From assembly GCA_035048495.1 (NCBI GenBank), contig CM068545.1, positions 16,389,702 to 16,453,701 on the forward strand: DNA of 64,000 nt. The letters are read 5' to 3'. This document shows, in pieces, positions 1 to 15,000 of this stretch (position 1 is its first letter; every line of letters starts with the position of its first letter). This DNA comes from Euptelea pleiosperma. Taxonomy: Eukaryota > Streptophyta > Magnoliopsida > Ranunculales > Eupteleaceae. The notes below the pieces were generated by a model. The model saw nothing but the letters and a program-made list of their open reading frames with translations. It did no database searches and was not told the DNA's origin. A program made the translations under genes and the position numbers.

Positions 1-3000
1 ACAAAAATATTGCTCCAGTCAACTTGTCAATCATTGCGTCCACGGCTGTGAGTTTTGGTTCAGGTATACCTCTACTCATACCCAATTTGGTTTCGTTGCC
101 TGAAAAATAAGATAAAACACATGTTTAACCATGATTATTACCAATCAAATATAACGTGCAATTCAGAATGAAATAATTTACAGTTTCACAATTACTATAA
201 TTTATCTACACATGAAGTGTTCCTGATGTCTGTCAATCCAGAAACATAGATTCACAACAACAAAAAGGAAATGATATGTTGAGGTCGAGATGTTGACAAT
301 GACTAGAACAAAAATGTTGCTGAACACATGAAAGGCTGCATATGCTCTTGCAGATATTGAATGTTTTGACTGACATATAACAGCTACCAGCAATCTAGAA
401 CAACTTTTTGATTGCAACTTCTTGCCCGTGAACTGTGACCCTCTCTCAAACCATCCAGTGAGTCATAGTGAACGAGAATTACTTTCTTCATTGATAAGGA
501 AAAAAAGTTATTAAGAAACTTTTATTAGGAAGACCCATTCCCAGTATACAAAGAGGATCTATTAAAGCCAAGTCTAGCCAACAGATAGGCTTGATTGTTG
601 GCAATGCAGAGAGTGACCATACAATCAACCAACCCTGGCGCCAGATAGTCGATATGATCTAAGGCCATATTGAGCTTCCAAGGGCAACTGGATTCAGCCC
701 GAAATAGCGAAATAAGGGTTGCCTTCCACCTCCAAGTACCTCCAAGGAAAAGGCAGAAAATCTTCAATCCATCTAAGAATCCCAGAGTCTCTGTCCCAGT
801 AGAATTTTTCTCACTAACAGGCTCAAAAACACATTTTCAACGTCACACCCCTCTTACAAGTTCATGATCGATTACCTCTGAAAATCTCCAATGAGGTCAT
901 TCCTTAATGTTGGAAAAGTCACCTTCCACCACCAAAGAACACAAAAAGTGTTCTCTAGAAATTCACATTCCCAGAGGAAGAGCTTTGCTTTCCGCTTCAT
1001 TGGAATCCTGTAAAGTCTCATGTACGGTCATACCCAAGCCATTTCCCTGCTGTACCCAGGTAACATAGCTGAAAACTCCTTAATAATCTCCCCATCCTCA
1101 TTTCTCTAGACCCCTGCAATTCTGACCCACTAGCAATGCCTCGAACACTTCCACTTATACCTTTAAAAAAGCCTCTTTATTAGAACAGACCCCTCCCGAC
1201 GCACCAACCTCCTAGCTACTACCAACAACATTGCTATCAAACCCACTGTTTCTACTTCAGAACTTGCTCTCAATAAAACCCTCGTCACTAGGTTCTTCTC
1301 TGATCCATTTCTTTTTTTCCTTTTTTTTTATAAGTATAATTATCATTAAGGAGGCAAAAGCCAAGCGAATCAGCTAAAGAGGTCGAGGTGACCTACAATA
1401 GACAAATACAAGGCAACCAGCAAACAACAAAGAAAACCAAAAGGAAAATCTAACATCGAGCATCCCTAGAACAAAGGATATCCCAACAGCAAACAAAATC
1501 TTCAAAAAGATTCATCTTCATTCCTCGAACACCTTAGACCAAAGAAAAAGCATCCCCTTAATGCTAAGAATGATCGCTGCCAGGTCTACTTTTTATCTTT
1601 GAAAGTTCTTTGATTTCTCTCCCTCCAGATACCCCAAGCAAAAATGGAAGCAACCTCCAGAGATACGGCCTCTAGAGGAGAACGCATGAGAGTGCCAACT
1701 GACAAGGAGCTCCATAGAAGAACACGGTATCACCCAAGACATTCCAAACTCCAAAAGAAAATAAGACCATACCTCCCTAGCTATTGCGCAGTGTAACATA
1801 AGGTATTTAACAGATTCCCCGTGGCTCATGCGCATCGTACAAGAGTCGATAATAATGAAACCTCTAGAAATCCAATGATCCACTGTCAGTATTTTCTCTA
1901 AAGACACCAGCCAAACAAAGAAAGCAATCTTCACCAGGACTTTCGAACTCCAGAAACGGGAAAGCATATACCTAGAAATCTATCCAGCTCCTCATAGAAC
2001 GAACATACAGAAAACGTGCCTCCCTTGGTCCATATCCATTTCCATCTGTCTTGAACCAATGGTTGAAAGTGGAAGCACTCACATGGTGATATAATATAGC
2101 TGATTTTGTTATTCCATAACTATGTAACAATGACACAGGCATGTGCGTTGGTGAACGAAACATATACAAGGTGTCTGACACGGTACCTTTAAGAAGTTCA
2201 AAACGCAGACACGTTGTATTATAGTATAATATTGTAGTTATATTTAAACCAATTTTTTTTAATAATAATAAGAAAAGAAATATATGAAAAGTAAAAGAAA
2301 ACATTTCTATACGCCATGGAGCTATCCAATAACATAATAAATATAAGTAGATTTATAAGAGGAACGATTATCAATTTATTATAACTGTATTTAACAACTT
2401 ATAAAGTACTATATGGAGGATGGAATGCACCAACCCTCCTTCAGAAATCATTTTTTTAATATAAAATCAATAAAATGAAGGGTGACACTGCCACACATGT
2501 CACGATGTGTCCACATGCGTTGACGTGTCCAACACGGCAAAAAAAAACCTAAAGTGTCATGTCCTTGTTACATAGTTCCATAACAATAAGTAGAAACTTG
2601 CCTGTATAAACAGCTACTCCACATGCCCATTCCGTATTCCGCAAGTAACATGACTGAAGCAGTGTGTTGTTGATGGTTAAGGGACACAAATCATTATCAA
2701 TAAATGGAGGAAACAACCTCAAATTTGCATCAAATCGTCTAATGTCTTTATCTGGATTGGGACACTCAATGACACCCTGCAAATGAAATAAATAACAGAG
2801 AAATTGAGCACAAACAGAAATACAAAAATGAAATATCAAATCTTCCATCCATGAATAAGCACAAGAAAACTTGCCTTGATTTTGTGCAATAGCTCAGAAG
2901 TTATACCCATGCAAGCAGAAGGTATAACCCTTGTCTTCAAATCAGTTTCACCATCTAAAGCAGCAGTCTGCAAAATGGGTTAATATGTTTCAGATGCATC

Positions 3001-6000
3001 ATATCTGAAAGAGTACTGTCATTAGACTACATGATGCAGCACAGTTGCAAAACCTTGCTTGTTTAGAAAAGCAAGAAAGCATGAGCAAAATCAGTTGAAA
3101 TATCTAACTAGATCCAGGCTTGAAGAAATCTCATAAGAATGAGCAAGCATTCTATCTGGAAATAAGATTGCAAATATTTTCACTGTTCAAACCACAAAAT
3201 AGGACTATAACAAAGGGTTCATAGGATGAATAAATAGAAACAACAACGAATTCAACCTATCAAGAGAGAGAGAGAGAGAGAATGGATTCATAGGATAAAT
3301 TAAGTAATAGTTTCAAATGACAACTAATTGCAGAAAAATAGTGTTAAAACAATTTATTATTAAAAATTATGAAACAAGATATCCATAACCGGAAATCTCA
3401 AAGAATAGTTTTTTTCCTGTTTTTCAATTTTTATGGGAAGAATAAAAGATAAAATGTCATGTTATTCCACGGTTTAAATGCCAGTATGAGCATAGTATCA
3501 GTCTCTAAAGAATTTGATACACAACGTGAAAAGGCATGAAAACTTTATGAGACGTATGGAAATGTTCATAAATGTTTAAGAAAATGCTCAAACTAGTGAA
3601 AGTTCTCGGTAAGATCATTTTATGAGGCGTTACATCGTTTGGAAGGGACTAGTTTCCCTGTTTCCCTGGTTTGGCAATCTAAAATCCCGACTAAGATTGC
3701 GTTCTTTGTATGGGAGGCCTCGTTGGAGAGAATTTTGACAGTGAACCACTTGAGATCTAGAGGTTTCATGATTATTGATCATTGTTCGATGTGTATGCGT
3801 CATGGGGAAGCAGTGAATCATCTTTTGTTACATTGTGAAGTAGCTAGGAAGGTTTGGGCTTCCTTTCTTGCAGAGCTTGGGATGTGGTGGGTAATGCCGG
3901 ATTCTCTGATGAAACTTCTGCTTAGTTGGAAGGTAATCGCGTTTTCATCTCGTGGTCGGATCTTATGGCGTTTACTACCTCTTGCGATTGTATGGGGTCT
4001 TTGGAAGGAGCGAAATCGGAGGGCTTTTGAAGGAAAGAGTGAAGAAGTAGCGTCAATCATTCTATCTATCAAGGGGAACTTATATGCATGGTCCAAGCTT
4101 TATATAGAATGCAAAGGGCTTTTCTTTGAGGATTTCATTTTCCGGTGGGAGATTTTATGCTCGAGAGATGTTTGAGCTTTTTGGTTCCTTAGTTTCCGTT
4201 AGAGTTTTGTTTGGATGTATTCAAAGAAGTTCATCTCGAACTTCTTACTTTTTGTAATTTTTGGCTTATACCTTTTGTTAATGATAAATTATACTTACCA
4301 AAAAAAACTAGTATGACAATGTACTCTAAAGTCCTAACACTGCGCTTTAATAGTTATTGAATTCAAAAACAAAAAACAAATGTAGATAAACAACAAAGGA
4401 AGAAGAAGAAGCTAAACCATCATTTGTATGCAAAAAAAGCACATCACTGAGAGACTGAGGATCAAATTAGACACCAACAATCATTTATCGTACACAGATG
4501 CCAAGCATGCATGAAAATGTAAAAAACAACAACCAGAAGTGTACATACATGCCTCGTATCCAAGTTGAATTACATATTGACCGATTTGATGGAGATAAAT
4601 ATACTTCTAGATTTCTAGTTGTTTTACTTCATCATGTATGTACATGCATCTTTTTTGTTATTATACGTAATGAGAAAATTTTAATATGAAAAAATAGAAA
4701 TCACGAGAAAGGGAAAGCATTCTCGGGATACAAGAGAAGCACCAAAGTGGGGAAGAAATAAAATAGCCAATGGGATGAATTAGCCGAGACTCCAAAATGA
4801 GATAAATTAGCTAAGACTCCCAATGGCATAGCCAATGGGATAAATTACTAACAAAATATTCAAATTTGATTTCTCGAGATTTGTTCAAGATGGAAGCCCA
4901 ACCAATCAGGATTCTCCCGATATCTCTACATACATCCCCAACAAAACTTTGCAGCAATCTTAATAAAGTATTATGTTCCTCTCTTTCCACATACCCCAAC
5001 AGAAAGCAAAAGGAACAATCTTTAGAGAATTTTTCCCATTTCACCAAACAGACCCGACAACTATGAAAAGACCTCTTCTATATCTCTTCAAAGGACCCAA
5101 CCAATGCCAAACAAACAGAAGAAAAGCCCCACACCTCTGAAACAAATGGACAATGGACAAACAAATTATTTACTCCATCTTCCTGGACTTTCACATAACA
5201 CAGTGATTTGGTATTATCGTTCTTCAATGGTTGAGATGATCCACTGTCAGAATTTGTCCAAAACCAAAGTCCGAATGAAAGCTTCAACCTAGCAGGAACC
5301 AATCTTCCCCAAATAGACTTCACCAAAGAACTCCCTCCACCCCCACCACCCAAAACCTAAAAAATAAATAACTAAATCTAGAAGATAATAAAATAATTGC
5401 ACCGAGAAAATCCACTTTTTGTCCCTACTCCAAACACAAACATCCTTGGCACCGTGATTCAAGGAAAGTCTCATCAAGCCTCTTAAGAAGAGAGACGCGA
5501 TCCTCCATCTCCATAACCAAATGGTTTCTCCTAAAGACAAGTTGCCACACAAATTCTCCACCTATTCTAACAAAATAATGGTTCACCAACAATCCTTTGA
5601 TAGGAACTAGTTTATGGAGAAGAAAACAAATAACTCACTTCTATAGGCTCTCAATCCCGATCTTGCACACCAAACTACATGACTCCATAAGACATGGCCC
5701 TCTTTACTAAATCTCCATAACCACTTCCCAATAAATGCCTCATTCATTGTTGCTAATCCTCTCAAGCCCAAATCCCCATATTCTTTTGGCATACCAACTT
5801 CCGCTACACTAGATAAAATTTCTTTTTCACCCTTCTACAATTCCACACAATCTCTTTGGGTCTTTCCAATATACTTTGCAATCAACACCTACATTTTGAA
5901 AAGAGATGTAATAAAGCAGGATTCTAGCAAGATTGCTTTTGATCAAAGTAATATGACCCCCAAAAGAAGGTAGCTCTGCTTCTAGAAAGCTAATATCCTT

Positions 6001-9000
6001 TTCACCCTCTCAATGACCTGGTCCCAAATACTTTTTGAAATAGATTTAGCCCAAAAGGAAGCCCAAGTAAGATATAGGAAACTTCCCAAGATCACATCCT
6101 AAGAAACAAGCACAATCAACAAAGACTTGATCTTCCACTTCTCTTATCCCAATTATACTACTTATCCTAAGATTTAGCCGAAGCCGCCTCAAAACAACGA
6201 AGAATGCTCGTAAATTTCCCACCTCTCTTGAGGCACCTAAGAAGATAATTGTATCATCAACATATTGGAGGAGATCAACAGACCCAACAGACATGCGCGA
6301 AAACCTTCAATAACAAATACCTTCTGCTTTGCAAAAGACTTCACTAAGAGAGTCGGACAAATTAATGAAGAGCGCAGGAGAGAGGATCATATTGTCCAAG
6401 CCCTTTAGAACTTTCAAATAAACCTTCAGGAGACCCAACAAGAATAGAAAAGGTAGCCGCTGATATGCATTCCAAAATCCACTTCATCTCACCTTAAAAC
6501 TCATTCTTTCCATAGCATCATTTAAGAAACTCCATTCTACATGATCATAAGCCTTCTCCAAGACAATCTTACAAGCCACCCCCATTTTAATAGCACCGAT
6601 TCTTGAGTAAGTACACTCACTTGCAATCAATACCATGTCTAGGATTTGCCAACCCCTTCACAAAAGCTCCTTGATATTCCCCCACCACCTCTCTGGTCAC
6701 TTTTCAATTAAGAAGCAAGGACTTCAGCCATTATTTTATATGTATTATATCTAGTGGGACAAAATCTCTTAGCTAAATTTTTTATCATTAACGATAATAA
6801 TTTTATTAATTAAAAACAATAATTACAAAGCAAGAAAAGAAATCCCGACAAAAGAAAAGTAAACGAATAAGACATCCTTTACAAAACAAAAACCTATTAC
6901 CCAACTACACCCCCATTGATTACAAAATTCCAATTCACCACAAAATCTTCGTACATGATGCCTTGAAATTCCTTCAAAATAGAGACCCAATGGATAAGGA
7001 ATCTTTCGACTTCCTTAAATAACATAAGTCCTTGGATAAATCTTCGAAGATACGCTTGTTACGCTCCTTCCAAATGCCCCAATAGATTGCAAAGGGAAGG
7101 ATTTTCGAAAATTGTTACCCCAATATCTGAATTCACTAGCAAGGCAAGGCTGTGTGATAATCAAACGTTGAAGTAAAGAAGCTCCTCACCAAACGGGTTG
7201 TCCTACAATGAATTAACAAGTGGTTTACATTCTCTGAATCTTCTTTACAAATAACGCGTTTGTTCGGAATAACCATCTTCGTTTTATTGAGTTCTCAATG
7301 GTTAGTATCTTGTCCATGACCACCGTCCAAACAAATGTCACTACTAACTAATCATAAAATGAACTTACTGAAAATATACCATTAATGTTTCTTTTCCAAA
7401 CTTTGTAATCATGTCTCTGTATTGATAGTCATCTCATGAAGTCTTTTCAAAAGAACAACACGCTCGTTAATTTCAGAGGAAATGGAGCATTTAGAAAGAG
7501 TGTTTGAGGAGGAAGAGGTTCTTCATGCTATTTTAGATTTGGCTAGTGATAAGCCCCTGGGGCCTAACGAGTTCTCTATAGCGTTCTTCAAGCATTGCTA
7601 GGATGTCATTGGGACAGATTTCATGATAGTAGTAGTGCTTGAATTTCAGGAGGAGGGGTATCTGGACTGTCCATCCAATAGTACATTCATAACCATGATT
7701 CCCAACAAACAAGGGGCGGAATCACGGAGCCTTTGTCAGGATTCGTCAAATCTTGGATGGGATTTTCATAACAAATGAGTATGTAGATTCCGCAGCTCAG
7801 TTGGAGGAGCCGAGGGTTATATGCAAGTTTGATATGGAAAAGGCTTATGATCATGTGGATTAGAGATTTTTAGATTATATGCTTCTTAGGATGAGCTTTG
7901 GTGAGAAGTGGAGGATGTGGATTAGAAATGCATTTCGTCCACTTCCTTCTCTATTTTGGCGAACGGATCCCCAGCCAGCTATTTCAAGAGCTCCAGGGGA
8001 TTGAGGCAGGGGGATCTACTATCTCCTTTTCTTTTCATTGTGGTGGTGGAAACCTTAGGAAGTATGATATCTAGAGTTGTGAGTATTGGAGAGCTAGAGG
8101 GTTTTGAGGCAGCCTGGGGCGTTCAGGCTATTTCTCATTTGTAGTTTGCGGACGATACGCTTGTCTTTGTTGGTCCCTCTGTATACCATATCAGATTTCT
8201 CAAGGGTCTGTTATGTTGTTTTGAAGTTGTATCGGGATTACACGTTAATTTGGCTAAAAGTCGTGTACAAAGTGGGCGATGTGGAGAATATTTCGACTTT
8301 GGCTAGGATTCTCGGGTGTAGTAGGCTATATTGGATCTTGTGATTGAGAGGTTCAAGAGATGTCTAGCATTGTGGAAGACGAGATATCTTTCAAAATGGG
8401 GTAAATTGGCTCCAATTAAAGGTGTCCTGTCTAGCTTGCCTATTTATTATTTGTCTTTATTCTCGATGCCCTGTAGTGTGGTAAGGGTCTTGGAGAAATT
8501 CATGAGGGACATTTGTTGCATGATAGGATGGATAATCATAAGATTCATCTATTAGCTTGGAAGTCAGTTTGTAAGGCCAAGGCTAAAGGAGGGTTGGGTA
8601 TCAAGAACATCAAAGTTATGAACAAGGCTCTATTGGGGAAATGGTTGTGGAGATTTGGAATAGTTTCTGGAGGAGAGTAACTGCAGATAAATATGGAGAG
8701 AAGTACGAATGGGAGAGTGGGGAGGCACGGAAAGTGTATGGTTGTAGTGTGTGGAGGGGAATAATTAAGATATTGGCGAATTCATCAGAGGTATTCAGTA
8801 TGAAGTTGGATCAAGGGGCAAAATAAGGTTCTGGAAGGATGTTTGGTGCAGAGAAGCATCCTTCCAAACTGATTTTCCAGAACTTTTTTCTCTTTCCGAG
8901 AGAAATTCTTAGCCCATTCGGGAGTGTGCTAGGGAAGGGGGAGGAAATGGGGTGGAACTTTGGTTTCAGGCGAAATCTAAACGACTAGGAGATTGAACCT

Positions 9001-12000
9001 CTAACTAGTTTGCTTTCTCGGCTTCACGAGTTTCACATTCAACCTTTGGCTCAAGACAAATGGAAATGGATCTAGACCAAGGGCGGTACGTTCTCCGTCC
9101 GCTCGTTCTACGAGGGTCTTCCGGAATTTACTTACTCATCTCCTTGGTTTGGAGTTTGAAAGTGTCGATGAAGATCGCTTTCTTTGTTTGGCTGGCATCA
9201 TTGGAGAAAATTATGACAGTGGATCACCTAATTTCTAGAGGTTTCATTGTTATTGATTATTGCGTCATGGGGAAATTGTTAATCATCTTATGCTACACTG
9301 TGCAATAGCGCTCCTGCGCAATATGACTTTTTGGCTGAGCCGTATCTTGCTCCTCAGCTAAGTTAGCTCATTCCAATACTGCCTGAAATGCTGGCTATGC
9401 TGGTGGAAGCCCAACTTGAAAAGTAGGATATCTTTCAGCTATGGAGGTTTATTCTTCTTTTCTTTCGGAGTTAGGATGTCTTGGGTAATGTCGGGTTCCT
9501 TTATGGAGCTTCTTGTCAATTGGCACACTCAAGCATTCTCGTATAGAGGCCGTATTCTATTGAGGTTGCGTCCCTTTGCGATTGTTTGGGGTATTTGGAG
9601 GAAGAGAAATCAGAGAACGTTCTAAGGCAAGAGCAGAGACATGAATGCAATCATTCTTAGTATTGAGGGGATGCTATTCCTTTGGTCTAAGGTTTTTAAG
9701 GAGTGCAAAGGGATCTTTTTTTAAGACTTCGTATTTCGTTGGGATATCCTGTGCTCTAGGGATGCTTGATGTTTGGGTATTGTCCTTGGGGTTTTTTGTT
9801 GTTTTGTTGTTTGCTTTGCATCAGTTTATGGTAGGTCATCTCGACCTCTTTAGCTAATTCGTTTGTATTGCCTGGCTTTTGCCTTTTTAATTGATGATTA
9901 TACTTATAAAAAAAAAGTTCCTTCTAAACACTAGACACAATACTATCTCCCCATCCTTCCGCGTGAAATAATAATTAACAGATGAATGTCTTGTATCAAT
10001 TAATCTATAAAGCCTCAGGCACAACTCACATAGTTTGTCAACCCCACACCATTCATCTTTCCAAAACCTCACTTCCTCACCATTCCCCACCTTGAAAGAT
10101 ACCCCTTTTCTCAAACTCCTTATATGCTTTCATCACTCCTCCCTAAACCTCAAGTCCATAGGAGGTCTTCACCTCCCTACTATCCCAACCACCTTTGCAA
10201 TCCCCATATTTCCGAGCCACTACATGTCTCCATGATGCACTCTTCCATGATGCACTCTCTTCCGAAGTAAATCTCCACATCCATTTGCCCAAAAGAGCAA
10301 TATTCATTAGCTTCAATCTCCTTAGATTGATCCCCCCATACTCCTTCGGACGACTGACCAACTTCCATCTAACAAAATGGAACTGTTTAACTCCACGCCC
10401 ATTCCACAAAAATCTCCTTGCATCTTTTTCAACTTCTTCACAACTAAGTCCAACATCTTCATTAAGGACATATAATAAATAGGAAGACTAGATACCATGC
10501 TCTTGATCAAGGCTTCGTTCCCTAAAACATAAAAGACTTTTCTTCCAACTAGCCAATCTTCTCTCCACTCTTTCAATCACCGGTGCCCATATAACCATAG
10601 AAACTGAACAAGCTCCCAAACGGAAGCCCAAGATATAGAATAGGAAAGGGCCCTACCCTACACCAAGCATCTAATGCACACGTCGAAACTGCCTTCAAAA
10701 TCATTCCCAATTCCTATGAGAACTCTTTTCCTCAGATTTATACGAAGCCCCGAGATTGCGTCAATATATCTTAAATTTAGTGCCTATTTCATAGAAGCAT
10801 CTAGAAAAACAATCGTGTCATCTGCAAATGGGATATCACATAACCACCCCCAACAACACTAAATCCTGAGATCAGCCCTCTGACTTCAGCTATGCACATC
10901 ATTCTACTCAAATAATCAGCCACCAAAATGAATAGGAAAGGGGATAAAGGATCTCCTTGCCAAAGCCCTCGAGAACTTCCAAAGAACCCCTTCGGTGAAC
11001 AATTTACTAATATTGAAAAAGAAGCAGACGAAATGCACTCCATAATCCAACCTCTCAATTCTATGCCAAAACCTATCCTCCTCGTCACATATTCAAGAAA
11101 ACTCCACTTTACACGATCATATATTTTTCAATTTGTATCTTGCAGACCATCTCCTTCCTCTCTTATCGGCTTCTAAAATCAATGCATTTGCTAGCTATCA
11201 ACAGTCCACGCGGAATTTGTCTCCCCTTGACGAAGGCCCCTTGATAAGCACTAACAATCTTTTCCATGGCCTCTTTCAATCTGGATGATAGCACCTTAGC
11301 CACAACCTTGTAAATAATACTTACCAAACTAGTCAGACGATAATCCCTCAACTCCTCTACCTCATCTGAACATCTGTCCCACCTGCCTTTTCCATGGGAA
11401 AAAGACTATAAGAGTAACGAAAGTTGCATTAGACTCTTTATTTGATTTATCCCTTTCATAAAATTCGTCAAATACTCTCATAAGATCTTCTTTGATTATA
11501 CTCCAACAAAACTTGAAAAATGCCATTGTAAAACCATTCGGACTTGAGGCTTTATCACCATCCAACTCGCCATTGTAAAACCATTCGGAATCAAGGCCTT
11601 ATTGCCATACCACCATCTAACTCTTTGATCGCTTTAATAACTTCTTCCTCTCTGAATTTCCTTTCAAACCACACCACCCTTCTTCACCCAAAGAACTAAA
11701 GAACACCCTCTCAAAGTAGGTCCACATAAACTTTCTGACATGTATTGTCTTTTTATGCAATTTGGATATATACTTCAGATTTAACTCTCCTCTTCCAACA
11801 TAGTTCCCCCACTTAAATCCTAAAGATGTAATTTACCCTTCTCGCTTTTGCATTAAAGTTAAAAAACTTAGAATTTGTATCACTTATTTGAAGCCATCTC
11901 ACCCTAGACTTTTTTCTCCAACAAATCTCCTCTTTCCAGATTAGATATAAATCCCTCCTTTTTGTGTCAATACCTTTAATCCCCCCTGAAAATTACTTTT

Positions 12001-15000
12001 TCTTCTCTCCCACATGCCCAAAGACCTCCTCATTAAAGACCTTCAATTTCTCCCATAAAGCCTTCAAGGTCACCTATGAGTAACTAACTATTAGTCTCTC
12101 AGTCTTAGTTATGTGTGTCAGGGCATATAAATGACAATTTAACTTGTTCTTTCGAATCCATACAGTTGTTTAGAGTAGTATACAATATCCCAATTCAGTT
12201 TTCCTACCATATTACAATAGACTTCGATATACTATGAAGTATATAATTATTTGATGTATGGATGAAGAAAGAAACCAAACTGTGAGAAAGTGGTTCATGG
12301 GTGACACGGGGCTTGCCAAAGGCTTTCCAAGGAATACGATGAAGAATGTCTACATTGAAGGTCACTAGGAGGTATGTCTCACCACAGACGCAGGGAATCA
12401 ATATCTAATGCTATTCGAAGAAGACTCTTCCAATTGAAGTTTTTTTAAGCTGGGGTTGAGCCCGCAACCTCATGGTCTTGGTGCAGCATGTCAACCATTT
12501 AAGCTACAGGTTTAGGCTCCCTTCCAACTGAAGTTTGTCAAGTTTTTTGTGTGAGGTTTTCTTTGAGATCATTGCCACATCCAACTTTCTTACTGTGTAA
12601 AAGCCTTCTGAGTTACAAGGACTTTCAATCATAATGTTGCTGTTTTATCTGCAAAACGTTTTACTTACTCCTGACATTTAAGCTGTTGTGTAGTTTTGAA
12701 TCATTAAAGATTTAGAAGGCAAGAATATCATGTTCACAATCAAAAAATTTACAAACTTTTCCAACTAAGAAAGAAATTAAGGATTTCTAACTTAACTGTA
12801 ATCAGATACGATACGCCAAAAAGTGTAAGTGTCAAGTTTGACATTTAACATCGATTGCATGCTATAATGACTTCCATAGTGTCCATTGTTTTTTCCTTCT
12901 TTTTTACTTTTACAAGTTCATAGTGTATTTTTTTTACAATGAAGTGAATGAAAAAAAATATATTTATTGAAATAATAGAATAAAAACATGTGTCCTATAA
13001 TTACCTCAACGTAGCATATGCCTTGCAGATCAGAAGTACCAATTAAAACAAGATCACAGGGTACTTCATCATTCTCACGGAGCCACACTATGTTACCAAC
13101 ACGAATGTCCTGTGCTTGAATCTAAAACAAAAGAACATCATCAATGTAGGGAAAGGGGATTTCACAAGAATTACTTAAGTGAATGTCATCAGTGAAAGCA
13201 GGTAAAAAAGATAATGCCTATATTAAGAGCTTAAAGGAGACCAAAAAAGTCAAAGAATTTAATTATTGAGAAGGAATAATCTTCATGGCAAAAGAGTTGC
13301 AACCATTCTCACTTCACCTTCTCACAAATGTCACTTTAACCCCTCACAACTTCACCTCACTTCACCCCGTCACAGATGTAACTTAATGCAACATTAATAT
13401 TTAGTGACTAGTCACCATGCTAATTAACACAAATTAAGATAGAAGATGTGAGAGATGAACTTACAACATAACTTAAACATGCAACACTAATTAACACATC
13501 TTAGATAGAAGAATGCGGGAGATGGACTTAAGACGCTAATTTAAACACGTGACTCTCACAGTTGAGTGAAACAAGCTATGCAACAGTGACACAGACGTGT
13601 GAGTTAGTCTCTGATAGATATGGGGTGTATGTGTCTTAGATTAGATAGAAGAATGCGGGAGATGGACTTAAGACGCTAATTTAAACACGTGACTCTCACA
13701 GTTGAATGAAACAAGCTATGTAACAATGACACAGACATGTGAGTTAGTCTCTGACAGATATGGGGTGTATGTGGCACCTTGAGAAGCCTGAAATGAAGAC
13801 AAGCCCTTACACGTGTATTATAATATATGTATTTAAACCAAAAGATTTTTTTAAATAAAAATATAAAAATTTTCATACATCATAGAGCTACCAATAATTT
13901 AATAAATATAAGTAGATCTATGAAAGGGAAGCCTACTAAACAATTATAGTTGTGTTTAACAAATTAATAAAGTGGTGTATGGAGGATGAACCAAACCAGC
14001 TAGAAATCACATACATGTTACGTGTCAGGATGTGTATCGGGATGTCTTGGCATGTGTATCCATGTTAATACATGTCGATACAGCAAAATATCCCAAAAGC
14101 GTTGTGTCAATGTTAAAAAGGAAACAAGTGACCCTTAGTTAAAGTCAAAACAAGTGTACATAAATGTCAAAACAAGTGTACATAGATGTCGAACACCAAT
14201 CTTCAGAAGAAATGCCGTAAGGTGTGTGCCAAAATATCAAGTCAAACACAATTTGGCAAAGATATGGATAAGTATATAAAAGTAAAGAACTCATTCAAAA
14301 GAAACCAACTTATAATTCCAATTATAACTTAAAAACATGAATTTTGGCCCCAAGAGTGATAACTGAAAGACTAATGAGCATTTGGCAAGTTAACCCACGT
14401 GTCCAATTGGAAACCAATGTGACTAAGTGATCATTTTTCACTCTAATTCTTTTGCATGATTTTTTCGGGCCCTTGTTCGGTGTTTTTTATTATCATCATA
14501 AAGCAAGAGTTACTATGAAAAGAATAGGATTGAAGAGTTTACATACATGTTTTTTTATGCCTTGCTTTACAACCCATACTTCTTTCTCATTTGCTTGCTT
14601 GTCAGAGAGGTATCTATTGTAGTCATCCCAGGCCTCTTTTGTCGCTGAGACTGCAAATATAAAGATAAGTGGACCCCACGTACTTGCAGGATTTACTGGA
14701 GTAATAAGTGACCATAACTGGAGGCATGCAATCAGCAAAAAGTACTGATTCATGAACCGGCTGGAAAATGAAAAGAAACAAATTTATTGTTAAGTCCAAG
14801 CAAATATTACAAAAATAAATAGATTAGTGGAACAACAAAACGTCAATGATTAAGCAATAAAATATTAGACAAAACCCACTTGCAAATGCTAAGAGTAAGG
14901 ACAAAATGTTGACCAAATCCAAACATGAAATTAGTAGAAAAAAGAGCAGTTAGTTCATAATCTGAGATATCAAGCTGGAAAAGCAAGTTCCACCTTGTAG

